64,000 bases of DNA. Origin: Alphaproteobacteria bacterium. Its GTDB lineage: Bacteria > Pseudomonadota > Alphaproteobacteria > Micavibrionales > UBA2020. A program made the translations under genes and the position numbers. Positions within the stretch are counted from its first letter, which is position 1. Each line of letters begins with the position of its first letter. The stretch lies in NCBI GenBank assembly GCA_016124645.1, contig WGNE01000010.1, positions 55,878 to 119,877 of the forward strand, given 5' to 3'. The notes under the pieces were generated by a model that ran no database searches, was not told where the DNA came from, and worked only from the letters and a program-made list of their open reading frames with translations. Below, one piece after another: positions 36,418 through 46,762 of this stretch.

Positions 36418-37180
36418 AGCGCAAGACGAAATGGAAGTTATCGAAACCACCCTGCTGGACGGGCGGGTCAGCCTGCTGCAGCCCAAGGAAGGCTTCCATG
36501 CCTCGCTCGATACGGTCCTGCTGGCCGCCGCGGTGACAGTCAAGCCGCAGGGGCAGCTGCTGGACGTGGGCTGCGGCGTGGGGTCGGCAGGCTTGTGCGC
36601 TACTTTAAGAAATAAAAATATCTATTTGACTGGAATAGATATTCAACAGGAGCTCATTGACCTTGCCATGCAAAACGCCGCGATGAACAAGATGAGCGAG
36701 CGGGCGCGGTTTTTTCAGGGCGACCTGATGAAGGAAAAGATCATCGAAGACAATGCCTTCGACGCTGTCATGATGAACCCGCCTTATCAGGAGGCGGGAA
36801 CCCATACCCCCTCGCCGCGCAAGATAAAGGCCTTTTCGCATGGCGAGGACGCCTCGGGCACCAGACTGCAGGACTGGGTGAAATACGCCCACCGCAAGCT
36901 GAAACAGGGCGGCGGGCTGACCATGATCCACCGCGCGGACCGTCTGGACGATGTGATTGCCGCCCTCACCGCCCGGCGCTGGTTCGGCAGCCTCGCGATC
37001 TGTCCCCTCTGGCCCCGCGCCGGAGAAAACGCCAAGCGCGCGATTGTTACGGCGAGAAAAGAGAGATATAAACCAATTGCTTTGCTTAATGGCTTAATAA
37101 TTCACAAGAAAAACGGTGATTATACGACTGAAGCAAATAAAATTTTGCGCGGCGGAGGAAGCCTCGACGCCGCGCAATAA
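36407..37180 (+). CDS. TrmN6/YfiC-like tRNA1(Val) adenine-N6 methyltransferase
   Basis: LLQPKEGFHASLDTVLLAA, LLDVGCGVGSAGLC, MMNPPYQ. Confidence 0.88.
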   Translation: MSREAQDEMEVIETTLLDGRVSLLQPKEGFHASLDTVLLAAAVTVKPQGQLLDVGCGVGSAGLCATLRNKNIYLTGIDIQQELIDLAMQNAAMNKMSERARFFQGDLMKEKIIEDNAFDAVMMNPPYQEAGTHTPSPRKIKAFSHGEDASGTRLQDWVKYAHRKLKQGGGLTMIHRADRLDDVIAALTARRWFGSLAICPLWPRAGENAKRAIVTARKERYKPIALLNGLIIHKKNGDYTTEANKILRGGGSLDAAQ

Positions 37181-37208
37181 CTCCGATACTTTACTTTAAA
37201 GATCCCCC

Positions 37209-37559
37209 TTAAAGTAATGCAGGCTTTGAATTGTTGTTCATCGTAACGCTCTGCTTGCGTTCCGGCCCTTTGTTCGCCAGATCCTCGGCCAGTTCGAAGG
37301 CGCCGATGATCATGCTTTCGGCCACCAGCGTGCGGAACAGGTCGCCGCGCGTATTGCCGACGACTTCGCCCCTGTTGCCCGTGACGTCCAGAATGGAACT
37401 GCCGACGCGCATTCTCGGGCCGGAGAGGTCTTCGATCAGCGCGAGGGTCGCGCCCGCCAGCATCAGCCCCTCGACCGTGCGCATCAGCTTGGAGCCGTCG
37501 CGCCCCGCGACCTCGGCCTTGTCCCCGACGGTTTGATCTACTGGTTTGCCTACATCCAT
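37209..37559 (-). CDS. Hypothetical protein
   Basis: 116-aa ORF, consistent coding composition. Confidence 0.5.
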   Translation of the reverse strand: MDVGKPVDQTVGDKAEVAGRDGSKLMRTVEGLMLAGATLALIEDLSGPRMRVGSSILDVTGNRGEVVGNTRGDLFRTLVAESMIIGAFELAEDLANKGPERKQSVTMNNNSKPALL

Positions 37560-37584
37560 CCCCTGTGTTCCTTTGTTCTTTTTA

Positions 37585-37860
37585 TTACGATGCCGCCTGA
37601 TAAGCGATATTTGTCAAATGCTTGGGCGGGTTATCCGAATCCATCACTTCAACGAGACCGATCTCGTTCTGCTCCCTTAGCCGGGTGCAGATATAGGGGC
37701 TCAGCCCCTCTTCGGCGTAGATGGTGTCCTCGTCGCTCATCAGCTCTATCTGGCTCTCGCCGATCTTGAACATGATGGGCACGTTTTTCGGCAGTTCGCC
37801 GTTGATGATCATCACCACGTTACCGGTCGAGCCGAAAACAATCACGCTTTCCGAAATCAT
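37585..37860 (-). CDS. Hypothetical protein
   Basis: 91-aa ORF MISESVIVFGSTGNVVMIINGELPKNVPIMFKIGESQIEL... Confidence 0.5.
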   Translation of the reverse strand: MISESVIVFGSTGNVVMIINGELPKNVPIMFKIGESQIELMSDEDTIYAEEGLSPYICTRLREQNEIGLVEVMDSDNPPKHLTNIAYQAAS

Positions 37861-37998
37861 TCAAATATCCTCTTCAAATCCCACACAGCACACGTCAAAG
37901 CTCACCTGACTAAAATTATATCAACATCATATGTCAAAACGGTTAACACAGCGTTAAAACGCCGTGTTTTATTTAAGATGCTGAATATAAAGGGTATC

Positions 37999-38325
37999 TT
38001 ATCCGGCTTTGACAGTGAAGGTCAGGCTTTTGGCCGGCGGCGTGCCCTTCTCCCACGGGCGGCGGTATTCGGCTTTCAGCTCGATGACGCCGTCGGACTG
38101 GGCCTGCCAGATGGTGCGCTCGACGTTGCCGCCGCCGATGGGCATCTCCCCGTTCGGCCCCGGGCGGCTGACGGGCAGCGCGTCGCGGCGCACGGCTTCC
38201 GCCTGCCCCTTGGTCACCGAAACCTCCCACAGGTAGCCGGTGGAGGCGTTGCCGGACAGCTCCACGGCGAAGAAGTCGCCCTTGCGCACGGCGATGGTGT
38301 TGAACTGTTCGGTCAGGGTCTTCAT
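37999..38325 (-). CDS. Chagasin/I42-family peptidase-inhibitor-like protein
   Basis: GDFFAVELSGNASTGYLWEVSV (NxxTGYxW loop), ...IELKAEYRRPWEKGTPPAKSLTFTV. Confidence 0.75.
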   Translation of the reverse strand: MKTLTEQFNTIAVRKGDFFAVELSGNASTGYLWEVSVTKGQAEAVRRDALPVSRPGPNGEMPIGGGNVERTIWQAQSDGVIELKAEYRRPWEKGTPPAKSLTFTVKAG

Positions 38326-38431
38326 CTGCGGCTTTCCGGGTCGCGGGAAGTTTCAAAAAATTCGGGATTTGAACGAAAATAGACCAATACAGTAGCTTTG
38401 AAAACAGCAATTTTGCTGCTAGTCTGTTGCA

Positions 38432-39379
38432 TTGCAAAAACATGGAATTATAGCAATGGCCGACGCGAAAAAGGGACTTAGCTTCCAGAAACTCATCCTC
38501 ACGCTGCACGAGTTCTGGTCGGATCAGGGGTGCCTCATCCTGCAGCCCTACGATATGGAAGTCGGCGCGGGCACTTTCCACCCCGCCACCACCCTGCGCG
38601 CGCTGGGCAAGGAGCCTTGGAACGCGGCCTATGTGCAGCCCTCCCGCCGCCCGACCGACGGGCGCTATGGCGAGAACCCGAACCGGCTGCAGCATTACTA
38701 CCAGTACCAGGTCATCATGAAGCCCTCGCCGGAGAATATCCAGCAGCTCTACCTCGACAGCCTGAAGAAGATCGGGCTGGATTCAAAATACCACGACATC
38801 CGCTTCGTCGAGGACGACTGGGAAAGCCCGACGCTGGGCGCCTGGGGTCTTGGCTGGGAAGTCTGGTGCGACGGGATGGAAGTGACGCAGTTCACCTATT
38901 TCCAGCAGGTCGGCGGCATCGAATGCAACCCCGTCTCGGCCGAGATCACCTACGGGCTCGAACGCCTCGCCATGTACATTCAGGACGTGGACAACGTCTA
39001 TGACCTCGACTTCAACGGCAAGGGCGTGAGCTACGGCGAGGTTTTCCTGCGCGCTGAGCAGGAATACACCGCCTATAACTTCGAGTTCGCGAATACCGAC
39101 GCGCTGCATCGCCATTTCGAGGACGCGGAGGCCGAATGCAAGGCCTTGCTGAACGCGACCTCCAGCCACGCCGCGCTGAAGGGCCGCAAGGGGCTCGCCC
39201 TGCCCGCCTACGACCAGTGCCTGAAGGCCAGCCACCTGTTCAACCTCATGGACGCGCGCGGCGTCATCAGCGTGGTGGAACGGCAGGCCTATATCGCAAG
39301 GGTGCGCGCGCTGGCCAAGGGCTGCTGCGAGGCATGGGCCGGCATCGATGGCGAAGAACAAAAGAAAGAGGCTGCATAA
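38432..39379 (+). CDS. glyQ: Glycyl-tRNA synthetase alpha subunit
   Basis: [44 protein letters not shown]; conserved throughout. Confidence 0.97.
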   Translation: MQKHGIIAMADAKKGLSFQKLILTLHEFWSDQGCLILQPYDMEVGAGTFHPATTLRALGKEPWNAAYVQPSRRPTDGRYGENPNRLQHYYQYQVIMKPSPENIQQLYLDSLKKIGLDSKYHDIRFVEDDWESPTLGAWGLGWEVWCDGMEVTQFTYFQQVGGIECNPVSAEITYGLERLAMYIQDVDNVYDLDFNGKGVSYGEVFLRAEQEYTAYNFEFANTDALHRHFEDAEAECKALLNATSSHAALKGRKGLALPAYDQCLKASHLFNLMDARGVISVVERQAYIARVRALAKGCCEAWAGIDGEEQKKEAA

Positions 39380-39380
39380 G

Positions 39381-41507
39381 ATGGCCGAGTTTTTGCTTGA
39401 ACTGTTTTCCGAAGAAATCCCCGCCCGCATGCAGGCGAAAGCGGCGGAGGATTTGAAGAACCTCGTCACCAAGGGGCTTGCCGAAAAAGGCCTGAACTTC
39501 GATTCCGCCGTGGCCCATTCCACCCCGCGCCGCCTCGCCCTTTCTATCGACGGCCTGCCCGAGCAGCAGCCGGACCAGCAGATCGAGAAAAAAGGCCCGC
39601 GCGTGGACGCGCCCGAACAGGCAACGCAGGGCTTTTTGAAATCCATCGGCAAGACGGATTTCGATGACAGCTGCGTGAAGGAAGAAACGCCCAAGGGAAC
39701 GTTCTGGTTTTACCGGGAGACGGTGGCGGGAGTGAGTACCGCAGCCATTTTGACAGATATAATCAGCGATATTATAAGGCGTGATTTTAAGTGGCCTAAG
39801 TCCATGAAATGGGGAAGTTACGATGTCAACTGGGTGAGGCCTCTGCACTCCGTCTTGGCAATCTTTAATGGCAAGCCATTCGCTTCAATGTCTTTTGCAG
39901 ACCATTCAGGCAATCACGAAACCTTCGTGGTTGTTTGTAGGGATAAAACAAAAGGTCATCGGTTCCTTTCACCTGAAGAATTCACGGTTATCAACTTCGC
40001 CGACTACATGGACAAGCTAAAACAACACCATGTGCTGCTGGCCCGCGCCGAGCGCAAACAGATTATCTCCGCGCAGGCGCAAAAGCTGGCCGCGGGTGCG
40101 GGGCTCGCCGTCAAGGAAGACGACGCGCTGCTGGAGGAAATCGTCGGCCTCGTCGAATGGCCGGTGCCGCTGATGGGCGAATTCGAAAAAGAATATCTGG
40201 AAGTTCCACACGAGGTGCTTGTCTCCACCATGCGCGGCAACCAGAAATACATCGCCCTGCTGGATGGCGACGGCAAGCTGGCCAACAAGTTCATCCTCGT
40301 CGCGAATACCGAGACGGAGGACGGCGGCAAGGAAGTCATCGCGGGGAACGAAAAGGTGCTGCGCGCCCGCCTGTCGGACGCGAAATTCTACTGGGATCAG
40401 GACCGCCGCCACAAGCTGGAAAGCCGCCTGCCCGCGCTCGAGCAGATCACCTTCCACCAGAAGCTGGGCACCCTGCGCCAGCGCGTGGACCGGCTGAAAG
40501 TCCTCGCCCGCGAAATCGCCGAAATGCTGGGCACGGACGCCGCCGCCGCCGAACGCGCGGCCGAGCTTTGCAAGGCCGACCTCGTTTCCGGCGTCGTCTT
40601 CCAATTCCCCGAGGTACAGGGCATCATCGGCCGTTACTACGCGCTGCACGACAAGGAAAAGCCCGAGGTCGCGCAGGCGATAGAAGACCATTACAAGCCC
40701 GCGGGCGCGAACGACGACTGCCCCGGCGCCCCCGTCAGCATCGCCGTCGCGCTGGCCGACAAGGTGGACGCGCTGGTCGGCTTCTTCGGCATCGACGAAA
40801 AGCCCACGGGATCGAAAGACCCCTTCGCCCTGCGCCGCGCCGCGCTCGGCGTCATCCGCATCATCCTCGAAAACGGGCTGAAGCTTTCATTGAACAAGCT
40901 CTTCGCCGCGGGCTGGAACCTTTACAAGATGGAAGGGCTGAAAGACCTGCGCGCCGAAAAAGACGTCTGCGACGACCTGCTCGCCTTCTTCCGCGACCGC
41001 CTGAAGGTCGCGCTGAAGGACAAGGGCGTGCGTTTCGACATCGTGGACGCCGTCTTCGCCGCCAACGGGGAGAACGACGACGTGGCCCAGACGCAGGCGC
41101 TTGCCCTCGCCCTGCAGGAGTTCATCTCGACCGAGAACGGCGCGAACCTGCTGACCGCCTACAAGCGCGCGGCCAACATCATCCGCATCGAGGAGAAAAA
41201 GGACGGCAGGGAATACAGCGGCGACGAGAAGACCATCAACGAAGGCCTGCTGAAGGAACAGCAGGAAATCGACCTCGTCAAGGCGCTGGCCAATACCTCG
41301 AACGCGATGCAGGGACTGTTCGACAAGGAAGACTTCACCGGCTGCATGACGGAAATGTCGAAACTGCGTGGCCCGGTGGATGCCTTCTTCGACAAGATCC
41401 TCGTCAACGCCGATGACGCGGCCCTGCGCGAAAACCGCCTGCACCTGCTGGCGCGGCTGCGCGATACGATGAACCCCATTGCAGACTTCTCAAAAATAGA
41501 AGGATAA
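39381..41507 (+). CDS. glyS: Glycyl-tRNA synthetase beta subunit
   Basis: MAEFLLELFSEEIPARMQAKAAEDL..., KGHRFLSPEEF; directly downstream of glyQ. Confidence 0.96.
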   Translation: MAEFLLELFSEEIPARMQAKAAEDLKNLVTKGLAEKGLNFDSAVAHSTPRRLALSIDGLPEQQPDQQIEKKGPRVDAPEQATQGFLKSIGKTDFDDSCVKEETPKGTFWFYRETVAGVSTAAILTDIISDIIRRDFKWPKSMKWGSYDVNWVRPLHSVLAIFNGKPFASMSFADHSGNHETFVVVCRDKTKGHRFLSPEEFTVINFADYMDKLKQHHVLLARAERKQIISAQAQKLAAGAGLAVKEDDALLEEIVGLVEWPVPLMGEFEKEYLEVPHEVLVSTMRGNQKYIALLDGDGKLANKFILVANTETEDGGKEVIAGNEKVLRARLSDAKFYWDQDRRHKLESRLPALEQITFHQKLGTLRQRVDRLKVLAREIAEMLGTDAAAAERAAELCKADLVSGVVFQFPEVQGIIGRYYALHDKEKPEVAQAIEDHYKPAGANDDCPGAPVSIAVALADKVDALVGFFGIDEKPTGSKDPFALRRAALGVIRIILENGLKLSLNKLFAAGWNLYKMEGLKDLRAEKDVCDDLLAFFRDRLKVALKDKGVRFDIVDAVFAANGENDDVAQTQALALALQEFISTENGANLLTAYKRAANIIRIEEKKDGREYSGDEKTINEGLLKEQQEIDLVKALANTSNAMQGLFDKEDFTGCMTEMSKLRGPVDAFFDKILVNADDAALRENRLHLLARLRDTMNPIADFSKIEG

Positions 41508-41511
41508 AACA

Positions 41512-44160
41512 ATGTCAACCAACGCAAAGCTTAAAACCATGCAACAGCAAGACGGAAAATGGGTCTATAGTTTCGGCAAGCAGCTTTGCGAGGGCGACGC
41601 CTCGATGAAGAACCTGCTGGGCGGCAAGGGCGCGAACCTTGCGGAGATGAGCCGCATCGGCCTTCCCGTCCCCCCCGGCTTCAGCATCCCGACCGAGGTC
41701 TGCACATGGTTCTACGCGCATGAAAACACCTACCCCGCCGATATCGAGCAACAGGTGGACGCGGGCCTGAAGCAGGTGGAAAAGGAAATGGACGCGCTGT
41801 TCGGCGACGCGAAAAAGCCGCTGCTGCTCTCCGTGCGCTCCGGCGCGCGGGTTTCCATGCCGGGCATGATGGACACGATCTTGAACATCGGCCTGAACGA
41901 CGAGACCGTGGCTGGCCTTGCCGGCACGGGCAACAACGAGCGTTTCGCCTATGACTGCTACCGCCGCCTGATCCAGATGTACGGCGACGTGGTGCTGGGC
42001 GTGGACCACGACCATTTCGAGGATATCCTCGACACCCACAAGCGCCGCAACGGCTACCGGCAGGACACCGACATTCCCGCCGAAGGCCTGAAGGAGATCG
42101 TGGACGCCTTCAAGGGGCTGGTCGAAAAGGAAACCGGCAAGCCCTTCCCGCAGGACCCGCGCGGCCAGCTCTGGGGCGCCATCGGCGCGGTCTTCAAGTC
42201 GTGGATGACGCCGCGCGCCGTGACCTACCGCAAGATCAACGGCATCCCCGGCGAATGGGGCACGGCGGTCAACGTGCAGGCCGTCGTCTTCGGCAACATG
42301 GGCGATGATTGCGGCACGGGCGTGGCCTTCACCCGCAACCCCTCGACCGGCGAAAACGCCTTCTACGGCGAATACCTCATCAACGCGCAGGGCGAGGACG
42401 TGGTGGCGGGCATCCGCACGCCCCAGACCATCGACCACCTGCAGCAAACCATGCCGGAGGTTTATAAAGAGCTCATCGACATCCGCCACCAGCTCGAAGC
42501 GCATTACAAGGACATGCAGGACATCGAGTTCACCATCCAGAACAAGACGCTCTACATGCTCCAGACCCGCACGGGCAAGCGCACGGCGCAGGCCGCGCTG
42601 AAAATCGCGGTCGATATGGTGGAGGAAAAGCTGATTTCCAAGGAACAGGCGATCAAGCGCATCAACCCGCAGTCGCTCGACCAGCTTTTGCACCCGACCA
42701 TCGACGCCAAGGCGAAAAAGACCGTGCTGGCGCGCGGCTTGCCCGCCTCCCCCGGCGCGGCGACGGGCGAGATCGTCTTCGATTCAGACGTGGCCGAGGC
42801 GCGCGGCAAGGACGGGCATAAAGTCATCCTGTGCCGCACCGAAACCAGCCCCGAGGACATTCACGGCATGCACGCGGCGCAGGGCATCCTGACCTCCCGC
42901 GGCGGCATGACCAGCCACGCCGCCGTCGTCGCGCGCGGCATGGGCAAGCCCTGCGTTTCCGGCGCGGGCGACGTGATGATCGACTACAAGGCCAAGACCA
43001 TGACCATAGGGGAGCGCACGCTTTCCGAGGGCGACGTCGTAACGCTGGACGGTTCGACCGGGGAGCTCATCCTCGGCGAAGTGAAAATGCTGCAGCCCGC
43101 CCTGACCGGCGATTTCTCCACGCTGATGGAATGGGCCGACGCCACGCGCCGCCTGAAGGTGCGTGCCAACGCGGAAACCGCGCTTGACGCCGAAACCGCC
43201 CGCAAGTTCGGCGCGGAAGGCATCGGGCTTTGCCGCACGGAGCATATGTTCTTCGATCCCGCGCGCATCCTCTACGTGCGCCAGATGATTTTGGCGGAAA
43301 CGCAGGCCGAGCGCCGCGCGGCCCTCGCCCATATCGAGCCGGAGCAGCAAAAGGACTTCGTGAAGCTGTTCCAGATCATGAAGGGGCTGCCCGTCACCAT
43401 CCGCCTGCTCGACCCGCCGCTGCACGAGTTCCTGCCCCATGCGGAAGAGGAAATCGCCGCGCTGGCGCAGTCGCTTTCGGTGAGCACGGAGAAGATCAAG
43501 CAGCGCATCGCTCGCCTGCATGAAACCAACCCCATGCTGGGCCTGCGCGGTTCGCGCCTCGGCATCGTCTATCCCGAAATCTACGAAACGCAGGTGCGCG
43601 CCATTTTCAACGCCGCGCTCGACGTGAAGAAGGAAACCGGGGAAACGGTGACGCCCGAGGTCATGGTCCCCCTCATCGCCACCAAGGCGGAGATGGATAT
43701 CCTGAAAGCGCTGGTTGACAGGCTGGCGGCGGAGACAGGCATCAAGGGCTACCTCACCGGCACGATGATCGAGCTGCCGCGCGCCGCCCTGCAGGCTGGC
43801 GTGATTGCCGAGACGGCGGAGTTCTTCAGCTTCGGCACCAATGACCTGACCCAGACGACCTACGGCATCAGCCGCGACGATGCGGGCACCTTCCTGCCCG
43901 ACTACCAGAAAGCGGGCATCTTCCCCGCCGACCCCTTCGCCTCCATCGACGTGGCGGGCGTGGGCGAGCTGGTGAAAATCGCCGCCGAGCGCGGCCGCGA
44001 AACGCGGGCGGACATCAAGCTCGGCATCTGCGGGGAGCACGGGGGCGACCCCGCCTCCATCAACTTCTTCGAAAGCGTGGGGCTGGATTACATTTCCTGC
44101 TCGCCCTACCGCGTGCCCATTGCGCGGCTCGCCGCCGCGCAGGCCGCGCTGAAGGACTGA
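41512..44160 (+). CDS. ppdK: Pyruvate, phosphate dikinase
   Basis: LGGKGANLAEMSRIGLPVPPGFSIPTE, GGMTSHAAVVARGMGKPCVSGAG, GICGEHGGDPASI. Confidence 0.97.
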   Translation: MSTNAKLKTMQQQDGKWVYSFGKQLCEGDASMKNLLGGKGANLAEMSRIGLPVPPGFSIPTEVCTWFYAHENTYPADIEQQVDAGLKQVEKEMDALFGDAKKPLLLSVRSGARVSMPGMMDTILNIGLNDETVAGLAGTGNNERFAYDCYRRLIQMYGDVVLGVDHDHFEDILDTHKRRNGYRQDTDIPAEGLKEIVDAFKGLVEKETGKPFPQDPRGQLWGAIGAVFKSWMTPRAVTYRKINGIPGEWGTAVNVQAVVFGNMGDDCGTGVAFTRNPSTGENAFYGEYLINAQGEDVVAGIRTPQTIDHLQQTMPEVYKELIDIRHQLEAHYKDMQDIEFTIQNKTLYMLQTRTGKRTAQAALKIAVDMVEEKLISKEQAIKRINPQSLDQLLHPTIDAKAKKTVLARGLPASPGAATGEIVFDSDVAEARGKDGHKVILCRTETSPEDIHGMHAAQGILTSRGGMTSHAAVVARGMGKPCVSGAGDVMIDYKAKTMTIGERTLSEGDVVTLDGSTGELILGEVKMLQPALTGDFSTLMEWADATRRLKVRANAETALDAETARKFGAEGIGLCRTEHMFFDPARILYVRQMILAETQAERRAALAHIEPEQQKDFVKLFQIMKGLPVTIRLLDPPLHEFLPHAEEEIAALAQSLSVSTEKIKQRIARLHETNPMLGLRGSRLGIVYPEIYETQVRAIFNAALDVKKETGETVTPEVMVPLIATKAEMDILKALVDRLAAETGIKGYLTGTMIELPRAALQAGVIAETAEFFSFGTNDLTQTTYGISRDDAGTFLPDYQKAGIFPADPFASIDVAGVGELVKIAAERGRETRADIKLGICGEHGGDPASINFFESVGLDYISCSPYRVPIARLAAAQAALKD

Positions 44161-44184
44161 GACGCCGGTCTTCGTGATTTCTGA

Positions 44185-44646
44185 TTAAAGCTTCTGCGTC
44201 CAGGAGGTGCTGACGGTCGGCATGGGTTTTTGCGGCGGCTTTTTGGCTTCCGCATTGGCTTCGGCCAGCCTTTCCTCGACGAAGCTGGTGACGTTTTCGC
44301 AGAAGGTCTTGTATTCCTGCGATTCCTTGTCCGTTTCCAGACGGCGCAGCGTATCCTTGGTAAATTCGCGGATATAGCCGTCGCGCGTCGCTTGCGACAC
44401 CTTGCCCGTCTCGTCGAATTCGCGCGCCACGTTCAGCGAGGCGCCGATGAAAGGCTTGTGCTCTTCGGGATAGAAATAAAGGCGGTCCTTGATGGGGGTG
44501 ACGAGGTTGTTGCGGGCGATGAAGTTGAAGCCGGGCGCTTTCAGGTCATAGGCGGCCAGCGCCATGACGACGGTGCGGGCAAAATCGTCGTCCGGTATCC
44601 CCTTCATCACGGCGACATCGGGAATATTCGCTTGCAGATCGCTCAT
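44185..44646 (-). CDS. Hypothetical protein
   Basis: MSDLQANIPDVAVMKGIPDDDFARTVVMALAAYDLKAPGFNFIARNN... Confidence 0.6.
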   Translation of the reverse strand: MSDLQANIPDVAVMKGIPDDDFARTVVMALAAYDLKAPGFNFIARNNLVTPIKDRLYFYPEEHKPFIGASLNVAREFDETGKVSQATRDGYIREFTKDTLRRLETDKESQEYKTFCENVTSFVEERLAEANAEAKKPPQKPMPTVSTSWTQKL

Positions 44647-44770
44647 GGAACCCTCCTCAACAAATCCGGCCCCGGCCGGAAAATCCAACGTCATTTATGA
44701 TACGCCGGCGTTATTATTATGTCAAACTATACCGGCGCAAATCATCCTTACCCGCAACTTTTTGAAAAGA

Positions 44771-45859
44771 CTAGAAAATATGTTCCTGAGAGAGGCCGAT
44801 ATGCTTGCGGGCCTCGTTTTCCATGGCCTTGAGCTGTTCCAGCCCCGGCTCCATCTCCGTCAGCACGTATTGCGCGCGCGTCGCGGGCCCCCCGCCCTTG
44901 CTGTTGTCGGGAAATTCATGCGACCAGTTGCGCACCTTGACCACCAGACCGCAGAGCACCGCGCCCATGCCGACGTGGTTTTCCTCGATCTCCTTGCGCA
45001 GCTGGGCGAAGCTTTCGCGGTTGATGTCGGTCCAGAAGCTGTCGAAACCCGCCTGGAACTTTGACAGCCGCTCGCGGATGGAGGAAGAGACGAAACGCAA
45101 CGATTCCTCGACCTTGCGGCAGCTCGTCATCGTCCGCGCAGAGCCCAGCGCGTCGCGCTGCTGGCGCAATTCGCCCAGCCAGAGCCACAGGCGGTTGATG
45201 TCGGGCACGACGGAATGGAAGGTGTGGCGGTAATAGGCGACGGACAGGAACACGTCGTTGTATTCCTCCAGAAATGCGGGGATCTCCGCCAGCGGCACGC
45301 CGGTCTTTTCGGCCATGGTGCGCAGGCGGCTTTGCACCAGCGCCTTGTCGGGGTCGCTGAACATGTTGCGCAGCGTATCCGGCCCGCGGCTGCCGTCGGT
45401 CGGCGCGGCTTCGGGGCCGAAGATGTGCTCGATGATCGGGCGGGTGAATTCCAGCGTGTACTTGTGCAGCACGCCCTTCATGTCCTCGGAAAGTTCCAGC
45501 ACCGTTTCATCCACCGGAATGCCGAGGTTTTTCAGCCCGCTGCGCAGCGAATAAACGTCATAGCTTCCGAGCGTGGCGAGCTTGCTGATGATCTTCTGGT
45601 CGCCCTCGCTGTTGGCGAAGGTCTTGCTGATGTCCTCCGGCGAGATCTGCAGGCTGCCCGAAACCGGGTCGTTGTGCAGCTCCACCGTCGTTTCAAGGCG
45701 GGAATTCTTGATGAGCTTGGCCGTGCGCAGCGCGCTGCTGCTCAGGGGAATGATCGACAACGGCAGCGTGTCTATCGCATCGCTGTCGCTAATGACGGCT
45801 TTTTTGCCGGCATCTTTATTGCCCCCGGCCGTTGTACTGTCTTTCGTGCTGTCCGCCAT
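44771..45859 (-). CDS. Hypothetical protein, 362 aa, predicted mostly helical
   Basis: Long ORF with native codon usage; no recognised motif. Confidence 0.6.
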   Translation of the reverse strand: MADSTKDSTTAGGNKDAGKKAVISDSDAIDTLPLSIIPLSSSALRTAKLIKNSRLETTVELHNDPVSGSLQISPEDISKTFANSEGDQKIISKLATLGSYDVYSLRSGLKNLGIPVDETVLELSEDMKGVLHKYTLEFTRPIIEHIFGPEAAPTDGSRGPDTLRNMFSDPDKALVQSRLRTMAEKTGVPLAEIPAFLEEYNDVFLSVAYYRHTFHSVVPDINRLWLWLGELRQQRDALGSARTMTSCRKVEESLRFVSSSIRERLSKFQAGFDSFWTDINRESFAQLRKEIEENHVGMGAVLCGLVVKVRNWSHEFPDNSKGGGPATRAQYVLTEMEPGLEQLKAMENEARKHIGLSQEHIF

Positions 45860-45907
45860 CCCCGCAACCGTCTTATAAACCTGAGTAACATTCTAACAGA
45901 AAAATGG

Positions 45908-46762
45908 TTAATGATTAACTAGGGATAAATAAGCAGGCACATGAATTTTCACGGTTTTTCCGTCAGGCAGGCATGGCTCCGGCCCGGAATGGCTCAAAAC
46001 CGCGGTTTTGAACAGGGCCAGCGCATGGCGCCTGTCGCCGGAAACATGGCGGATCCGGCCGGCTTCGGCCTCTCCCGCGCGCAGGACGGCGCCCGTTTCA
46101 AGGTTTTCGCCTTCCAGCAGCACAAGGCGCTTTTTGGCGAGATTCCGGTGGTGCATGCGCGCCGCCACCTCCTGCCCGATGAAGCAGCCCTTGTCCCATG
46201 CGACCGCATTCAGCAGGTCGAGGTTTGCATCCGCCATCACGTCCCGGCCCCTCTCGATCGCCTTGCCGGCGCAGGGCACGCCGAGGGAAATGCAGTAATC
46301 GTCATAAGCCTGCGTCGCGGCAGGCGTTACGTCGTCTTGCGCCAGCTTGCCGTAAAGCCGCCTTCCCAGTTCCGGCAGGCGCGGATCGGGGTATGCCGCC
46401 ATATCCGCCGGGCGCGTGACCTCGCCGATAGCGGCATACGCGTGCATGGCGTCTTCCGCCGAGATCGTGACCTTCGCGCGCAGTTTGAAAATCGTCAGGC
46501 GGCGCAGCAAATCGTCATGGCCTTCCTTTTCGACATCCAGCAGGTAGCCGCCTTCCGGCGCGGTGAAGATGAAGAAATCATGCAGCCATTGCCCCTGCGG
46601 GGACAGCAGGCAGGCATAGAGCAATCCGCCCGGCGCCAGCCGGTTCATGTCGTTGGTGATGATATTCTGCAGGAAATCAAACGCATCCTCGCCCGTCACG
46701 CGCAACAGGCGGCGGTCGTCGAGCGCGGCGATGAAATCATGCGGCGGATTTTGATTCGTCAT
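45908..46762 (-). CDS. ygfZ: YgfZ/GcvT-like folate-binding protein
   Basis: DDRRLLRVTGEDAFDFLQNIITNDM..., WDKGCFIGQEVAARMHHRNLAKKRL (KGCYxGQE motif variant). Confidence 0.92.
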   Translation of the reverse strand: MTNQNPPHDFIAALDDRRLLRVTGEDAFDFLQNIITNDMNRLAPGGLLYACLLSPQGQWLHDFFIFTAPEGGYLLDVEKEGHDDLLRRLTIFKLRAKVTISAEDAMHAYAAIGEVTRPADMAAYPDPRLPELGRRLYGKLAQDDVTPAATQAYDDYCISLGVPCAGKAIERGRDVMADANLDLLNAVAWDKGCFIGQEVAARMHHRNLAKKRLVLLEGENLETGAVLRAGEAEAGRIRHVSGDRRHALALFKTAVLSHSGPEPCLPDGKTVKIHVPAYLSLVNH

